A stretch of DNA of 64,000 nucleotides from Kappaphycus alvarezii. Taxonomy: Eukaryota > Rhodophyta > Florideophyceae > Gigartinales > Solieriaceae. The notes under the pieces were generated by a model, which was not told the DNA's origin, ran no database searches, and saw only the letters and a list, made by a program, of their open reading frames with translations. The first letter of the stretch is position 1. Each line of letters starts with the position of its first letter. Shown piece after piece: positions 46,295 to 58,104 of the stretch. The stretch lies in assembly GCA_002205965.3 (NCBI GenBank), contig NADL03000013.1, positions 1 to 64,000 of the forward strand, written 5' to 3'. The translations under genes and the position numbers were made by a program.

Positions 46295-48385
46295 TCAACT
46301 TTCAATATCGTCTGAAGGTCCCCTTGGTGTTAGAACCTTTACAGAGTAGTCGATGCCCGACACAAAGATCATTTCTCGTCTTGGGTGTGGCAATACACAG
46401 TTGACAATGTGGCGATCACCTGGGACTGTTGTCAGCATTTTTCCGGTCCTTGTTTCCCACATGTACATTGCCATCGTCTGAACCAGACAACACCACTTGA
46501 TTGTTTGAACCGTAAAACCGGGCCTCCTTTATATCCGTCTCCGTACTAATATGGCCGTAAAAGCCCCTCCATCCTTCTTGCAATGCTGCAGGCGGGCCCC
46601 AGAGTCTTTCCTTTGGTTTCCCTGCCCGCATGCGTTGTCGTCGCATCTCGTACAGCTTTATCGCTTCTATTTTATCCTCAGCAAGATCTTCCACTGAGTC
46701 GGTGGTGCAAGAATCGATTGAATCCGACTCGCTCTGCACTTCTTCGTCGTTTCTTCAATAGCAAATGGCTTCATGCGTGAGATCCATATTTGAATATTCC
46801 TTCGGAGCAACGGGAGTCCCTCATATAACTTTGCAACAGCCGCCTCAAAAACTTTGCCCGCTCATCCGCAGCTTCATTCTTGTAAAGCAAGCGGCGCTCA
46901 ATTCCAACTCCTAGTGCTCCAGTCCATTTCAAATTCTTCATTTTGGCCCCAACTTTCTTTACCAGATACTCTGCAAACGTTGGGTAAACATATCCAAGTA
47001 AGCCATTCTCTTCCTGGTCATCTCCGTGCGATGGATATCGAACGACTGCAAACCAGTTGGTATCATCTGATGCATAACATAGGCCTGCTTATACAGAACA
47101 CTTGCTCCCAAATCTCGGCCTTTGTCGCACACCCTAGGGAATCGGGACTCATGCACATTTCTCCTTCCACGCTGGCATCCCCCATAGTTGCGCAATTCTC
47201 CCCATCCTCCTGCACCAAGCTGATAACTTCGGTCAAAGTTGCATAGGCCAGTGTCATATCCCCAAAATACTTCCGCTCTACCAAGCCTCTGCCTTCATAA
47301 CTAGTGCCAAAATGTTCCCTGGATCAATTTCCAAGGCCCTGTTTGCCGAGGCCAGCGCATTATTTGCATTTACGCAGGATGGGCCATACGAACTTGGAGC
47401 AAGTGCTTTTACCGCCTCTTGCAAAAACACATACACAGCTCCACGCAACTGCTTCCGGCTTGGAAACGGCTTGGCGCAAGCGATAGTCTGCGAAGATTTG
47501 GCAATTCAAACACATGGACAATGTCATCATAGAACGAGGCGACTACCTGACGTCCATCTGGTGAATATGTAGCAAACGTAGCATGAGTTTTCTTCGGTAA
47601 ATGCCGATATGCAAATGTTTCCGCTGAATATTCATGCATATGGGGCGGCATGAGCTTTTCCACACAATCCCCAATGGACGAAGGATGCAAATTACGATCT
47701 GACGCAGCGTGAGAACGAAGCAAGCTGCCACACATGCGACGGTCATAAATGCGAAGGCAAGGTTCTGATGCAGCAACGAGAAGATAGTAGTCAGAAATGG
47801 GGGAGATAGCGGCGGAAAAGAGTCCCCGAGGACGAGCACCGGAACCAGCAATGCGGACGAGAATGGTAGAAGCGGCGTACTCTGCGTTGTGAGGAGGAAT
47901 CCGAGCGTCGAATTGACGTGCCGTGCCGTCGATAGAGGCGGAAATAAAGACGTGTGGACTTGCGGCGATGACCATTTTGACAGAGTCTTCATGACAAGTC
48001 CATAGTGTGGAAGAGTGGGTCTCGACAGAGGTGTAGCGGACCTGATGATCAAAGCCTGCCGACGCGACGTAGGAATTGTTGGTGTGGGGCATGAAGGTGA
48101 CACCAAAGACGTTTAACTCATGACCGGGGGCGAGAGTGTCGAGCGGGGTGGCGGTGGCGACATCCCAAAGACGGAGGGTACAATCATCCGAGGCGGAGAT
48201 GAGAGTGGCGGCATCATCGGATAAGCGAGTCGGTTGACACATCCTTGATGACCATGTAGTTCATTCTGGCGACGGAAGGACGGGATGGTGGAGATGTGAC
48301 CATGGAGAAGATCGGGAGAGTGAAGGGTGCCATACTCGAGACGACGAAGGACGGAAGGGATCGAGTTGACGCCCAGAGACGACAT
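46295..48385 (-). CDS. WDTC1: WD40-TPR protein of the WDTC1/DCAF kind, frame-broken
   Basis: WDTC1-type proteins are thought to be substrate receptors of CUL4-DDB1 ubiquitin ligases. The start is MSSLGVNSIPSVLRRLEYGT at 48385, with HGHQGCVNRL as the first WD repeat. After a one-base break near 48211 the frame of 48242-47409 carries LISASDDCTLRLWDV, APGHELNVFGVTFMPH, FISASIDGTARQFD and a further repeat (ATYSPDGRQVVASFYDD). A TPR-like middle is readable in other frames: YVFLQEAVKALAPSSYG, then ALASANRALEIDPGNILAL (about 47355-47299). At 46739-46416 comes DIKEARFYGSNNQVVLSGSD, the diagnostic C-terminal WD repeat of this family. After a shift near 46465 it continues to MWETRTGKML and GDRHIVNCVLPHP, ending at about 46295. 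The layout WD-TPR-WD identifies the family. At least four frame breaks, several of one or two bases, are needed. Confidence 0.75.
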
Positions 48386-51300
48386 GGGGACCGGGGGCTA
48401 GGGTGGACACAGGGGGGTTGGGGCGTGTCCGGTGGGAGTTTGAGGACGGAGGGGGGGGAAGGTGAGAGAAGGAACCGGCCGCGAGGACAGAGGGATATGA
48501 AGGACGAGTGAAAGATGAAATTCAAACAGTGAAAAGAAAGGCAAGCGAACGGGAAGGAGGGGTAGGAATGTCTACAAAATGGAAATGCAAAAACACAAAT
48601 AGTACCTCTATAGAACACTTGGTGGCGATGTGGAGGGCGGTGGGCACGGTTAGGGATTCCTCTCTGCGGTGAACGGCAAAAATAAGTGTGGAGGGTTGAA
48701 GACTTGTACCGCTCCACACCTTCACACCTCTTTTTTCTCAAATTTAGAGTCGCTCAAAGGTTCAGTGTACAGTGGAATGCCGCTGCCGAAATAGTAGCTG
48801 GCACGTCTGTACCTTTGTGTTAGAGAGAGGCAAACGCTCTGCCCTTTGTTTTACTCATTCGACACCTCTGGCAGTATTTTTATTCCTGAGAGTTGGCCCA
48901 TTGAGTGGCCGTGATTTTGAGGACCTGGTCAACATGGTGCACGCACTGGTGCCGCACGTAAAATAGTTACGGGGGTCGAATGGCAGGATTACACTTGGTA
49001 TCTATGGATTGGTAGGGCATCTTTGATCACATTCGCCAAGCTGTTCAATATGTGCACAAATTAATTGCTTGCTTGCTTTTCGTTTGCGTGTTGGTAATTT
49101 CTACACAACGCATACCGCTGTCTATAGCAGCAGGATCATTGTCAAGGGAGGTTTTGGGAATTGCAAGTTTGACTTTTCAATTGATGATTGCAAACAAGAG
49201 ACAAATTCCTAATGATTCCATGCGTAAAAATTGTTTCACAACTGACAAGGTTTACCATATTTGGTTACGTTTTGAGCTGTCCACAGTGGACGGTACGTAC
49301 AGTATTGGGGACCTTTTTCAGCACCTCACAAAACCACTATCCAAATCGGAGCTTGGCCCCGAAAACTCTCGTGATACATGGACAGTGCTGACCTCCCTAG
49401 AAAAAAAACAGGCTTATTGCAGCAAGTGCCAATTCGAATATCTCCGTGAATTCTCAAACTAAAAAAATTTTGCATTTAATGCCACGTGCTTCTTACAGTG
49501 CTGCCCCGTACGATACTGAAAATTGCTGATACTGTAGGCATGTAAGGACCCAGGTGTGTTGAACCGTCGCGACCCACTCCTCTCTGGAACGAGTCACAGT
49601 GTTATATCCTTTGAACTTTGAATCCTTGCATGCACCACAATGGTTTCTCAGTGGCCTTTGTGGTTGGTACTGTTCTGTACTGTACTGTACTGTACTGTAC
49701 AGTGCTGAGCACAGTCAAGGGTAGTGGTCGGCAGTGAAAACAAACATACGCAGTCACGAATTGGCATAGATCATCTGCACACGAAACCAGCGCGGGCACC
49801 AAGAGACATGGTTTTCACGCTCAAAATTAGGCGTTGCGACGCAAAGCCAATGCACGTCACCACTAGGGAGCTTCCAACTGGATATTGCCCAGCTTTGCTT
49901 GTCGTCAAACTGGCCACTTATGCTGTACTGTACATGTAACGCATCTAGATATCTCTGCAACTTGTGTTCACCAACGTGGAAAAGGCGCCAGAATTCTGTA
50001 CGCTCTACCATCCTGTTCGCGATGTATCGCACGCCGCTTTAGATGAAAATCTTTGTTTCGTACTTACTACGAAGGCCCCAATTCCCTTGCACAAGGATGC
50101 ACGATAGCCTAGCGCTGTTTCTACAACGCTATTGACGGAAAGCATAATACCTCAGCAGACTCGTCTGCAACCACGCCTTCTTTATCGACCTTGGAAATGT
50201 GTTTGCAGTAGAAAAGAATGCTGAAATGTTCTAGTTGCCGAGTGCTCAGCGCAGACTGTATTGTAAAGAAATTATGGTTGATAGCAAACCAAATTGTGAT
50301 ATTATGGTGCTCGCGACTGAATTGCCCCTAATGAAAGCCCTCCAGAGCAAAGCTAAAGTGAAGGGATTTCTTTGTTTTTTGTTAGGTTAGGCGCTCAAAA
50401 TATTGAATAAATAAAGATCATTAAAATGAACTCTCGCAAAGAACCCACACAACAACTTGTACTGTCCATGACGGTACTGTTTTGCCGAGCTTTTTAAAAG
50501 TCCGCGACTCTGGCTTCCACTTCCGCCCTATCACTTTCGACTTACTGGATGCACCTGCCCCGCCACTACCAAACTACTCGAGGATTTCATTCCCCGCAAA
50601 ACGAACCAGTAGTAGACTAACGATGTCATCTGTCGGCGCGTTTACTAGCTCCTCAGTGTGTCGTGTGTCGTCCATTGCTACTTCTGTTCTGCCCTGCACT
50701 CCATTCTAAGCCGACGTGGCACGTCCGATTCGAGCTACGAGTAGTCGAACCAGCAGTGTACCGGACAGACAGTTTCAACTTTTAAAGCGCTTAAAAGTAG
50801 GGTGCAACAATCTAATGAATCTTTTTATATAGAATTGACATAATCTTATATTTTGGAAATTCCTTGCTAATAACACGCTTTGTTGTACTGTTCAGGTGTA
50901 CGGTACAATTGGGTTTGGTATACCGGGATCTTGGCCGATAGCGAAGTACCGTACAGTACAGTACTGTACAGTGGAGCACAGTACACTTTGGTTACCGTAC
51001 ATTAACCGTGCATATTAACAAAACGAAAGAAAAACTTCCCACATCTCCAAGCGACGGAGATTAACGCCGGATTTTCCCAGATCCCAAGTTAAATCAGCCG
51101 GATTCTGAAAATTGATCGTAGCCGCAATTTTCACGACACCGGTGCCAATTCTTTTCAATCTCCTACTGGAGGAATTGCATCCGGGATTTTTGCTCCACGG
51201 CCAATCAAATATTCCTAAACACGTCACACATGTCACCCATTTTGATTGTCACGCACGACTTTATGCTTTACTAATCTCAGATTAGGCAAACCGCAGTACG

Positions 51301-51480
51301 GTACATTGCTCCTTATCTACAGCGTAATTCTAATGACATTTATTGCTTTCAGTAAATGAATTTAAAACGTGTGATGAATCTATTGGTGAGCACTACTGTT
51401 GAGCTCTGAAATTACATGGTTTCAGGGACACATGAAAAACTGTACTGACACAATTCGTGCATTACACTGTAAATCGAAAA
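48386..51480. other. Spacer with TACTG/GTAC clusters
   Basis: The 5' flank of the WDTC1-like gene lies at 48386-48800. Motif clusters of the TACTG/GTAC kind occur at about 49670-49705, 49921-49935 and 50884-50995. An open frame at 49052-49462 has a hydrophobic start but no ATG. No gene is recognised. Confidence 0.4.
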
Positions 51481-51500
51481 GTGTGACAACCCGGGTTGGG

Positions 51501-51508
51501 TATATAAA
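51501..51508 (+). promoter_or_regulatory. TATA box-like TATATAAA
   Basis: A perfect TATATAAA lies about 108 bp upstream of an ATG at 51616 that opens a 68-codon frame (MHLRTDVQRSMTPGRPRFEL). It may be the promoter of a small gene or a leftover LTR promoter. Confidence 0.3.
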
Positions 51509-51615
51509 GAGAATTAGAGTACTCTCGAGATAGGTTATTCCACGCCACACCGACCATTATTTTCAAATATTAAACCACACACATTCCCTCGAGGAGCAAC
51601 TTTCCTCGCGTCGGC

Positions 51616-51822
51616 ATGCACTTGCGCACCGATGTCCAACGCAGCATGACTCCTGGCCGGCCTCGCTTCGAACTTGTAAGTGACCCCACAAACGGATACC
51701 CACTACCCTCTTGCTTTTATGACCTTGGCAGAGCAGCCATGACATGTTTTCGCAGAAAGCACCCAAACTTTTCACCCTTTTGCCACGTACAATATAGGCC
51801 GCTGGGCGATGTCTGCTGTTAA
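51616..51822 (+). CDS. Small unknown ORF behind a TATA box
   Basis: 68 codons from ATG, with no recognised motif. The only support is the TATATAAA upstream. The frame could be longer through splicing. Low confidence. Confidence 0.2.
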   Translation: MHLRTDVQRSMTPGRPRFELVSDPTNGYPLPSCFYDLGRAAMTCFRRKHPNFSPFCHVQYRPLGDVCC

Positions 51823-52079
51823 CCACTCGATACTTACAGTAGCTGTTTGGCGTGGTATGTAATCACGGTCGAATTACTTTCCTTAGAGGAGGCGCTACAT
51901 GTAATGAATAAATTAAGGACAAAGACGCCAAGGTTCCCACCCTCTACTCGAACAAAGAGTCGAGTTGTTTCGTATACCGTAAGCCTAGATACCGTACCGT
52001 TTTACGTAGTATGACGCTGAAAACGGATAAGGCACAAGGTCGCCATAATGCATACAGTAGGACCTCCTGTAGATGGAAG

Positions 52080-52300
52080 GAGTACTGTGCAGTACCTACC
52101 GTGTTGGTAAACTGCCATACAACAGCAGTTTTCCAGCATGTACTGTACTGTACTGTAATTACAGTACTGTATCGTACTTACAGTGCTGTATAGTACTTAC
52201 AAAACTGTATACTGTAATCACTGAACTACCCTACAGTAAAATAGAATACAGTGTTTACCGTACAGTACTGCACTGTACTGTACTGTACAGTACAGTTGTT
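52080..52300. repeat. Large TACTG/GTAC motif array
   Basis: About 220 bp dominated by TACTGTACTGTACTG and TTACAGTACTGTA units, the largest such cluster in the window. It sits about 150 bp left of the young copia insertion. Confidence 0.8.
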
Positions 52301-52448
52301 GAATGATAATAGATAGTTTACGCACTACGAATTCAGCAATATGTGAGAAGTACAGCAATGCAAGAACCATAAAAAAATTTCAATGCAGAATTCTGCAATT
52401 ATGGCGGACCCGAAATACAGAAGCAGGACTGTTTAGTGAAGCCACAGG

Positions 52449-52764
52449 TGTGATAATACTGGGTAATGAGCACCGACGACCGGTGCGTGCAAGCAAATCC
52501 CGACGACCGGGATAAATTCTGCTGCTGTGGCTTCCTGTTTTTGTTCTTTCTTTTTTCTCTGCCCCTCCGCTCCCACGGAGACTGGCAAAACACTTTACTC
52601 CTTTATATTTTCGCAGCCCGAGTAGGTTGCGCAATCGTATTCATCAATATGACAGAAATATTACTAAAAAAGTAGAAACACTAAAATGACATCGCGAAAG
52701 TGCGACGTGTGCGGTAACACGACACCAAAGCATCATAGAAGTAATCATATTACACGTGTTCACA
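52449..52764 (-). repeat. 3' LTR of the young copia element
   Basis: 316 bp, near-identical to 58105-58421. It has the terminal TG...CA pair and includes TATAAAGG on the minus strand. Confidence 0.95.
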
Positions 52765-52847
52765 CTCCCGCCACTCTAAATACGAGCGATGTCATCACGT
52801 ATTATCCATTGAATAACTGGTGTCTGATCCAACCCGTTCACAAGTAA
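52686..52847 (+). other. Antisense C2H2-like ORF in the 3' LTR
   Basis: An ATG in the LTR, on the strand opposite to gag-pol, opens 53 codons starting MTSRKCDVCGNTTPK. The pattern is C-x2-C-x11-H-x4-H, a near-canonical C2H2 finger. The frame runs past the LTR end into the element. The same start occurs in the other LTR. Confidence 0.4.
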
Positions 52848-54560
52848 AGAATCGAACGACTTATTAGAGGATCGTTTTGTAAACGCATCCGCTATGTTGT
52901 GTTTTCCGCTAATTAGTCCCACTTCATTGATTTCAAACTTATTATATGCTTCACGAGCAGCGGCAATATCAATCATCAATCTCTTCTCGGTTGTGACGGA
53001 TGATTTTGTTATCACATCAAATAATTGCTTTGAGTCTGTTAACATACGAAGAGGAATCTTTCTTCCATAGATACGTTCCAAATCGTGACGCAGCATAAAT
53101 GCAGAGTCAAATCCTTCCGTAAAAGCGTAAACCTCTCCACCTAGGATAGATCGAACGACGCGTTTGATTTCCTGCTAACATAATCCAATATATGGCATCT
53201 GTTATCACTATCGCAGAGCAGAATGATATATCCAATTTGTGATGTCAGGTCAGCATTTGTCCCAAATGATGCATCTGTGTAGACGCGTAGGTGCAGGGAT
53301 TGTTCTTCCAAAGGTCGATAATAAAGTACACGATCTGATTTCTTCAGTTTTCGTATCGCCTCATTCAGGAGTTGGACTGCTTCCATGCCAAATTGTTCTT
53401 CTGTAACTGTGCTGTTTTGTTAACAATCCACATGATATCCGGACGAGAATGACTTGCCCATGAAGCGGCTGCTCTTACACTCCTAAAGTCTTGAAACGAG
53501 GCATCATCCGCCAAGAGAGACAAACGGCCAATGTATACCCGTTGATCTATACTAATAGACCCATCACTGCCTCGACAGATATGCATTCCAAAGAAATTCA
53601 TATCATTCCACTCACGAGGCTTTGACTCGAAATCGATATTCACTTGCTCTGTTAAGGCTTCGAAATTTGTATTACCCGCTCCCAAGGAGTCGTCGACATA
53701 CATACCAAATACTCCTGAAGCCCGTTTCCTCCGGTGTTTTGTAGGACATAAACTGACGGGTCACCTGTGAGAGATGTGAGCCCAAGTTTTTCTTTCATAT
53801 AACGATGGATGGTGTTCATCCATAATCACCACTGTCACAAAGTCCGTACAAAGGGCGACGGAGCCGGAAAAGCTGATTTTGCTGAAGGTTAAAGTACGGT
53901 AGATCCTCCGGACGGGGTCGTAAGAATATCTCCCGTTTCATCAGTTCGCTGCTCTGGAGATATGCTTGGGTGATATCATTACTAAAGACTCGATACCCTT
54001 AACTGCAGCAAAAGATATTATCATCCGAGTGGATTTCTGCTGCATTATTGGCATGTTGTGAACAATATCTTTCTCGTTATCCTGTGTCCCTGAATGATAA
54101 ATCTGGCTTTTGGGCTTTCATTTGGCGTTCCAACGTTTTTCAACGAAAGAACGAATCTCCCTCCTAACACGTTGGCGTTTTGCGGTATGTCCTCACTGCT
54201 CACAGTCTCAAAAGTCCCGCGGCTGAGCAGACCCAAAGCCTCCTGTTGTTTCGCACTCTCGAATTCTATGCTTTGGACTTTGGATCGTTCTGCCTCAGTA
54301 CTTCGGTAATAAAGGTCTCATTGGTGGTGAACTCTGTTATATCCAATGGTTCCGCTGCTGTCGTGTTTTCATCATCGCCCCTCAGTTCACGAATTACATC
54401 GTCAACAACTTGAAGGGGTTTTCGTTGGATATAGGTTGGCTGGGTCCGGCCTCATGCTTGTATTGCTTGACCCTGTCGGCCGAGAACTGAACAGGCCTTC
54501 CTCTGACATCCAGCTTTAAGATCTTTCCAGATACATCCAGCACTTTGTAAGGACCTTCCC
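52776..54560 (-). pseudogene. Copia RT-RNase H of the young element, broken frames
   Basis: RT begins with LLSRGTFETVSSEDIPQNA and LGGRFVLSLKN (54236-54045). The region 54045-53703 is in other frames. At 53703 MYVDDSLGAGNTNFEAL contains the YVDD catalytic box. The palm continues to ASWASHSRPDIMWIVNKTAQ. RNase H has LRVYTDASFGTNADLTSQIG and LRMLTDSKQLFDVITKSS, with ISGKHNIADAFTKRSSN at the end, and a stop at 52776. Catalytic motifs are preserved; only frames are broken, which fits a recent element. Confidence 0.8.
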
Positions 54561-55162
54561 AAGATCAGAGTTGTCACGATATACTAGAACGTCATCACCA
54601 ATTCGAATGTGAGCCATTGTAGCAGCTGGGAGTTTGTTCCTGAGGGCCCTAGAGATTTATTGGTAGCAGCAACGCGAGCCATCTCTTTTCGTGCTTCATC
54701 CAGGGCCGTCATTCGCTCCACTTGCGTTGGTAAGTCGGTTGGTGTTAAAGGGATCCTAGGCATGACGCCAAAAACGAGTAACGTGGGCACTAATCCGTTA
54801 GGCCCAGCGGTATCGTTGAGAGCCTTAACGGCAGTCTCCAATACCTCCCGTTTCCCCATGGTCGGATGTTCCAATTTAACCTTACGGTATATCTGCCGCA
54901 AAAAGGAATGGTACCTTTCGCCAACTCCCAATGAATTGTGGCTTTCAACTCCGGCCAATGTCAGTTTAATGCCGGCTAAGCGGCATAAACTCTTGAATCG
55001 AAGGGAGGAGAATTGCGGTCCTGCGTCTGCATGAAGCTCTATTGGATGCCCAGTGTAACGAGTGCTCCAAATACTGACGAAAGTCTTCCATATCTCCTCA
55101 GTGGTTTCACGGAAGAGAAACGCTGCGGAGTTGAACTTTGTATCTTTGTCAACCACGTGCAA
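54561..55162 (-). pseudogene. Copia integrase of the young element
   Basis: One open frame from 55162 to 54584 holds the DDE core: MHVVDKDTKFNSAAFLFRET (Asp), PIELHADAGPQFSSLRFKSL (Asp) and SHNSLGVGERYHSFLRQIYR (Glu). It then has LETAVKALNDTAGPNGLVPT and a C-terminal part with FGVMPRIPLTPTD. The zinc pre-integrase region precedes it at about 55.25-55.4 kb. Confidence 0.8.
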
Positions 55163-55196
55163 AGCAGTGTGACCTTCGAGCGAGAACAGTCGCAGC

Positions 55197-56205
55197 TCAG
55201 AACACGGTTAAATACAATATCATCGTTCGGTAAAGTAACTCGGAAGCGGCTGGTTTCTCACTTAAACGTTGACATATATCACAAGACTCCTCAATTCTTT
55301 GCAATGTCTCAAGTGTTCCTTGCGAACAATCTCCAGGCCTAGCTCGGCGTAACACAGAGAAAAGTCGTTGTGATTCTGGGTGATAGAAATGGCGGTGCAT
55401 CTTCCGCAGCTCATCATCAGTAAACAGAATCTCGCTGGCTACATCCCAGACGATAAATAGATGACCATGTTTCCTTGTGAGTAGGATCTCCCACTCCTTA
55501 CTACGAGGGACGATCCTATTATTCGCCAGGTCAATTGAAACCTCGTAGTTATCCAGAAACTCTAGCCCAACTAATAGTGGAACATTGACTTCAACAACCT
55601 CGACCTGAAAAGATAGAAAGGTAGTGGCATTCACAGGGATGCGTACATTAATAAACCCCATGCCCTTGTACCTCTTGTCTCCGAACTTGTAGAACCGGTG
55701 ACCATCAATGTCCTTCGGAGAGAATGGAACTCTCATTGAATGACAGTAGGCCTTGCTTGTTCGGCGCCGATGACAGACTTTTGTGCTCCGGTATCAACAC
55801 ACGCCCCGTGGAAGGGATGGTGCTCGCCAGCTCACTGGCTAAAAGATGTAACTCGGACTCTTCATCACTTAGGATGGTGGCTATTGACTCTTTAGCAGTA
55901 TCGTATCCATCTGCGCCTTCCTTATCTGAAGAACATAATTGTGGAGTATCAGATTCATCTTCATAAGGTAAAGAAGAAAGGGTAGGCAGATAATCATGGG
56001 AGGGTTGAGAGGTGGAGGAATGTAATATCTGGCTCTCCATGCTTGACAGTAGATTTTCGAAAACCTGTTGATCGGATTGTTCGGTCTGATTATCCGGGGG
56101 TTCTGAACCTTCGGCTGACTGTTGGTCGAGCTGATAGCAAAGCTCGGCTAAAACATGATGCGTGCGGTTCTCAACATTCGAATTCTTCCGAGAGTAATAC
56201 TCCAA
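55197..56205 (-). pseudogene. Copia protease and pre-integrase of the young element
   Basis: The piece 56205-55705 is a linker rich in acidic and Ser residues. Near 55790-55760, a change of frame gives a DTGAQKSVIGAEQ protease active site. The second piece (55736-55197) continues the protease fold (GFINVRIPVNATTFLSFQVE, PLLVGLEFLDNYEVSIDLAN) and ends with HRHFYHPESQRLFSVLRRAR and SCDICQRLSE, the H-H-C-C pre-integrase zinc motif. Confidence 0.75.
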
Positions 56206-56230
56206 CTTGTTTGCAGCGGCACGAGCTACA

Positions 56231-57648
56231 TTAAGCGGTTTTCTGCAGTCTCTTACAAGATGGATCTATCCCCACAGTTGAAGCATCCAGAAATAGACAG
56301 AGGATCAAACTTGGCTGTACTTTTGATGGGCTTCTTGTAGTCGGAAGAGCGTATAGATGACGGCTTGCGTCCATATCTCCCCTGTCCACTGAAGAGAATG
56401 CCGGGTATGTCTTCATCTTGGGGCATTCTCGCTGATCTTGCCTTGTTAAAGATCTCATCTTTAAGGCGAGCAATTTCAGCTTCCATTTAACTGTAGCTGT
56501 GCTTCTAATTCCCCGTAGAGCTGTTGGAAATTCAGATTGCAGGTGGCAACCCGCGCAAGGGGTTCTGTCGCCCATTCATAGCCGGCGACTGCGGAGGAAA
56601 GGTATTCCACTTTGTGGGCGTCGCCGCGGTGAGCAACTGGAGCTTGACGTGCGAGTTTCGTAACTACCTTGTATACTTTTTCTAGGGCGGTAGCAGCATC
56701 CATTCCCTCTGCCACATACTTGCTCATTCGCAGCGATTTCAGAAAGTTTTTCACTTTTTCTGTCGAACAATGGAATTGTATTCCCTCTCGATTTGGTCAA
56801 CGGCCTGTTGGAACGATTGGGCATAGCCATCCACAGAGTCAAGATAAAAGCGCTTTGCGTCCCCACGAAAGGTTATGTAGGAAATGTAGGCGCTGCGTTG
56901 GGCTCAGGTTGTAGTCGCGAGCAATTTGGCGATACTCGTCAACAAACTCCTGCCAACATTCTCCAATATCACCTGAGAATTTTTTTTCGTTCTCTCGAAG
57001 TCTCATAGCCATGTTATGGGCGAGTTTGTCAGAGCGGGTCACACCTGATTGCATTGGTGCACTACTTGCTGGAACAGATGCTGAAACATCTACGTTTTGA
57101 TTCCTTCTTCCTGCAGCAATAATCCCTCTCACAATCTCGATAGCTGCACTCCTGTCGTCCTCGTCAGCGTACAGATTTGAGGCTAGCGTCATAAGTATCC
57201 GTCGAGATGAATGCTGGACGAGATTTGCTCCTCGACGGTCCAGAAAATTCCTCAGCCCGTGTGTAGTGCTGGAATGGCACGAAGATTCGCCCCAAAAAGA
57301 CAGCTGGTGAAAGAGCTCGGCAACTGCTTGCATTAGAGTGCCACCTGTCATGGAGTCATCTGCCTCCAACACTCGAATTGTGGTTATAAATCCCCTTTGA
57401 ATATCGTCCATAGCGTCTAAAGTGGGCTGAGGCAGGGTTGCCATAAACATAGGAGTCGTTTGAATTGATGTTCCCGGCTCATTACAGGCCCCAGAATCAG
57501 TTGGAGAATCTCCCGACATAGCGGGAGTGCTCATGGTTCTGCTCTTGGTAGAAGCACTTTTCGTGTCCAAGGGGAGACGGGATTCTTGAAATTGTATTTT
57601 GCTTGGTGGTTCAATAGTTGCGAATAAAAGAGGGAATTTAAAAACCAC
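56231..57648 (-). pseudogene. Copia gag of the young element
   Basis: The first frame spans 57648-56839 (269 codons; the start MVFKFPLLF is uncertain, MSTPAMSGDSPTD being another candidate). It holds the segment KLAHNMAMRLRENEKKFSGD and ECWQEFVDEYRQIARDYNLS typical of fungal-type copia gag. Later pieces (56754-56476, 56486-56253) lead to the CCHC knuckle beginning GCFNCGDRS at about 56283, where a shift interrupts the last Cys. Confidence 0.75.
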
Positions 57649-58104
57649 CAGAAGCTAGGGATTTTTAGACGATTGGTGCCGTTTTGAACAACCTGCGACG
57701 TAACACCTTGTCCAGGAGCCGCCCCGTTGATGCGCAGAGTTCACCCGGTTTTCCCAAGGTGTGCGGTCAGCAGCGTCAGACTGAACAGCTGGATGCGAGT
57801 AAATACAATACCCAGTCTCCCGAGCAGCCACGCAGGATTCTAGACAGTACTATGCCAAAAGACACAATACCCAGGCACCCGCACAACCACTTGAAATTCT
57901 AGACAGCAAAGGATTCACCAAGGCCGACCATCCAATGCGTGCTAGGTAAGGTCTACCCACTCCCGATTAATTCAAGTTACCTGTCGTCTTCCGAACCGGT
58001 TCCAGTTGTCTGACAAATTGGCACGTCAACCCTTACTTGGTAGTTGTCTTTCCCTTTTTTGTTTGTGGTCTCTTTGCAGTGGTTCCCCAGATCACATTCC
58101 GGAA
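57649..58104 (-). other. Leader between 5' LTR and gag of the young element
   Basis: Untranslated leader, 456 bp. By position the primer-binding site abuts the LTR at 58104, but the sequence there (TTCCGGAATGTGATC on the minus strand) does not fit a tRNA I can name. Confidence 0.5.

Noticed and set aside
48113..48741. Alternative minus-strand ORF (48214-48741) reading through the WDTC1 start
   Set aside because: Another frame of the WDTC1 5' region without motifs.
49052..49462. ORF with a hydrophobic, signal-peptide-like start
   Set aside because: It begins with GTG; no ATG lies in frame before the hydrophobic part, and the product matches nothing.
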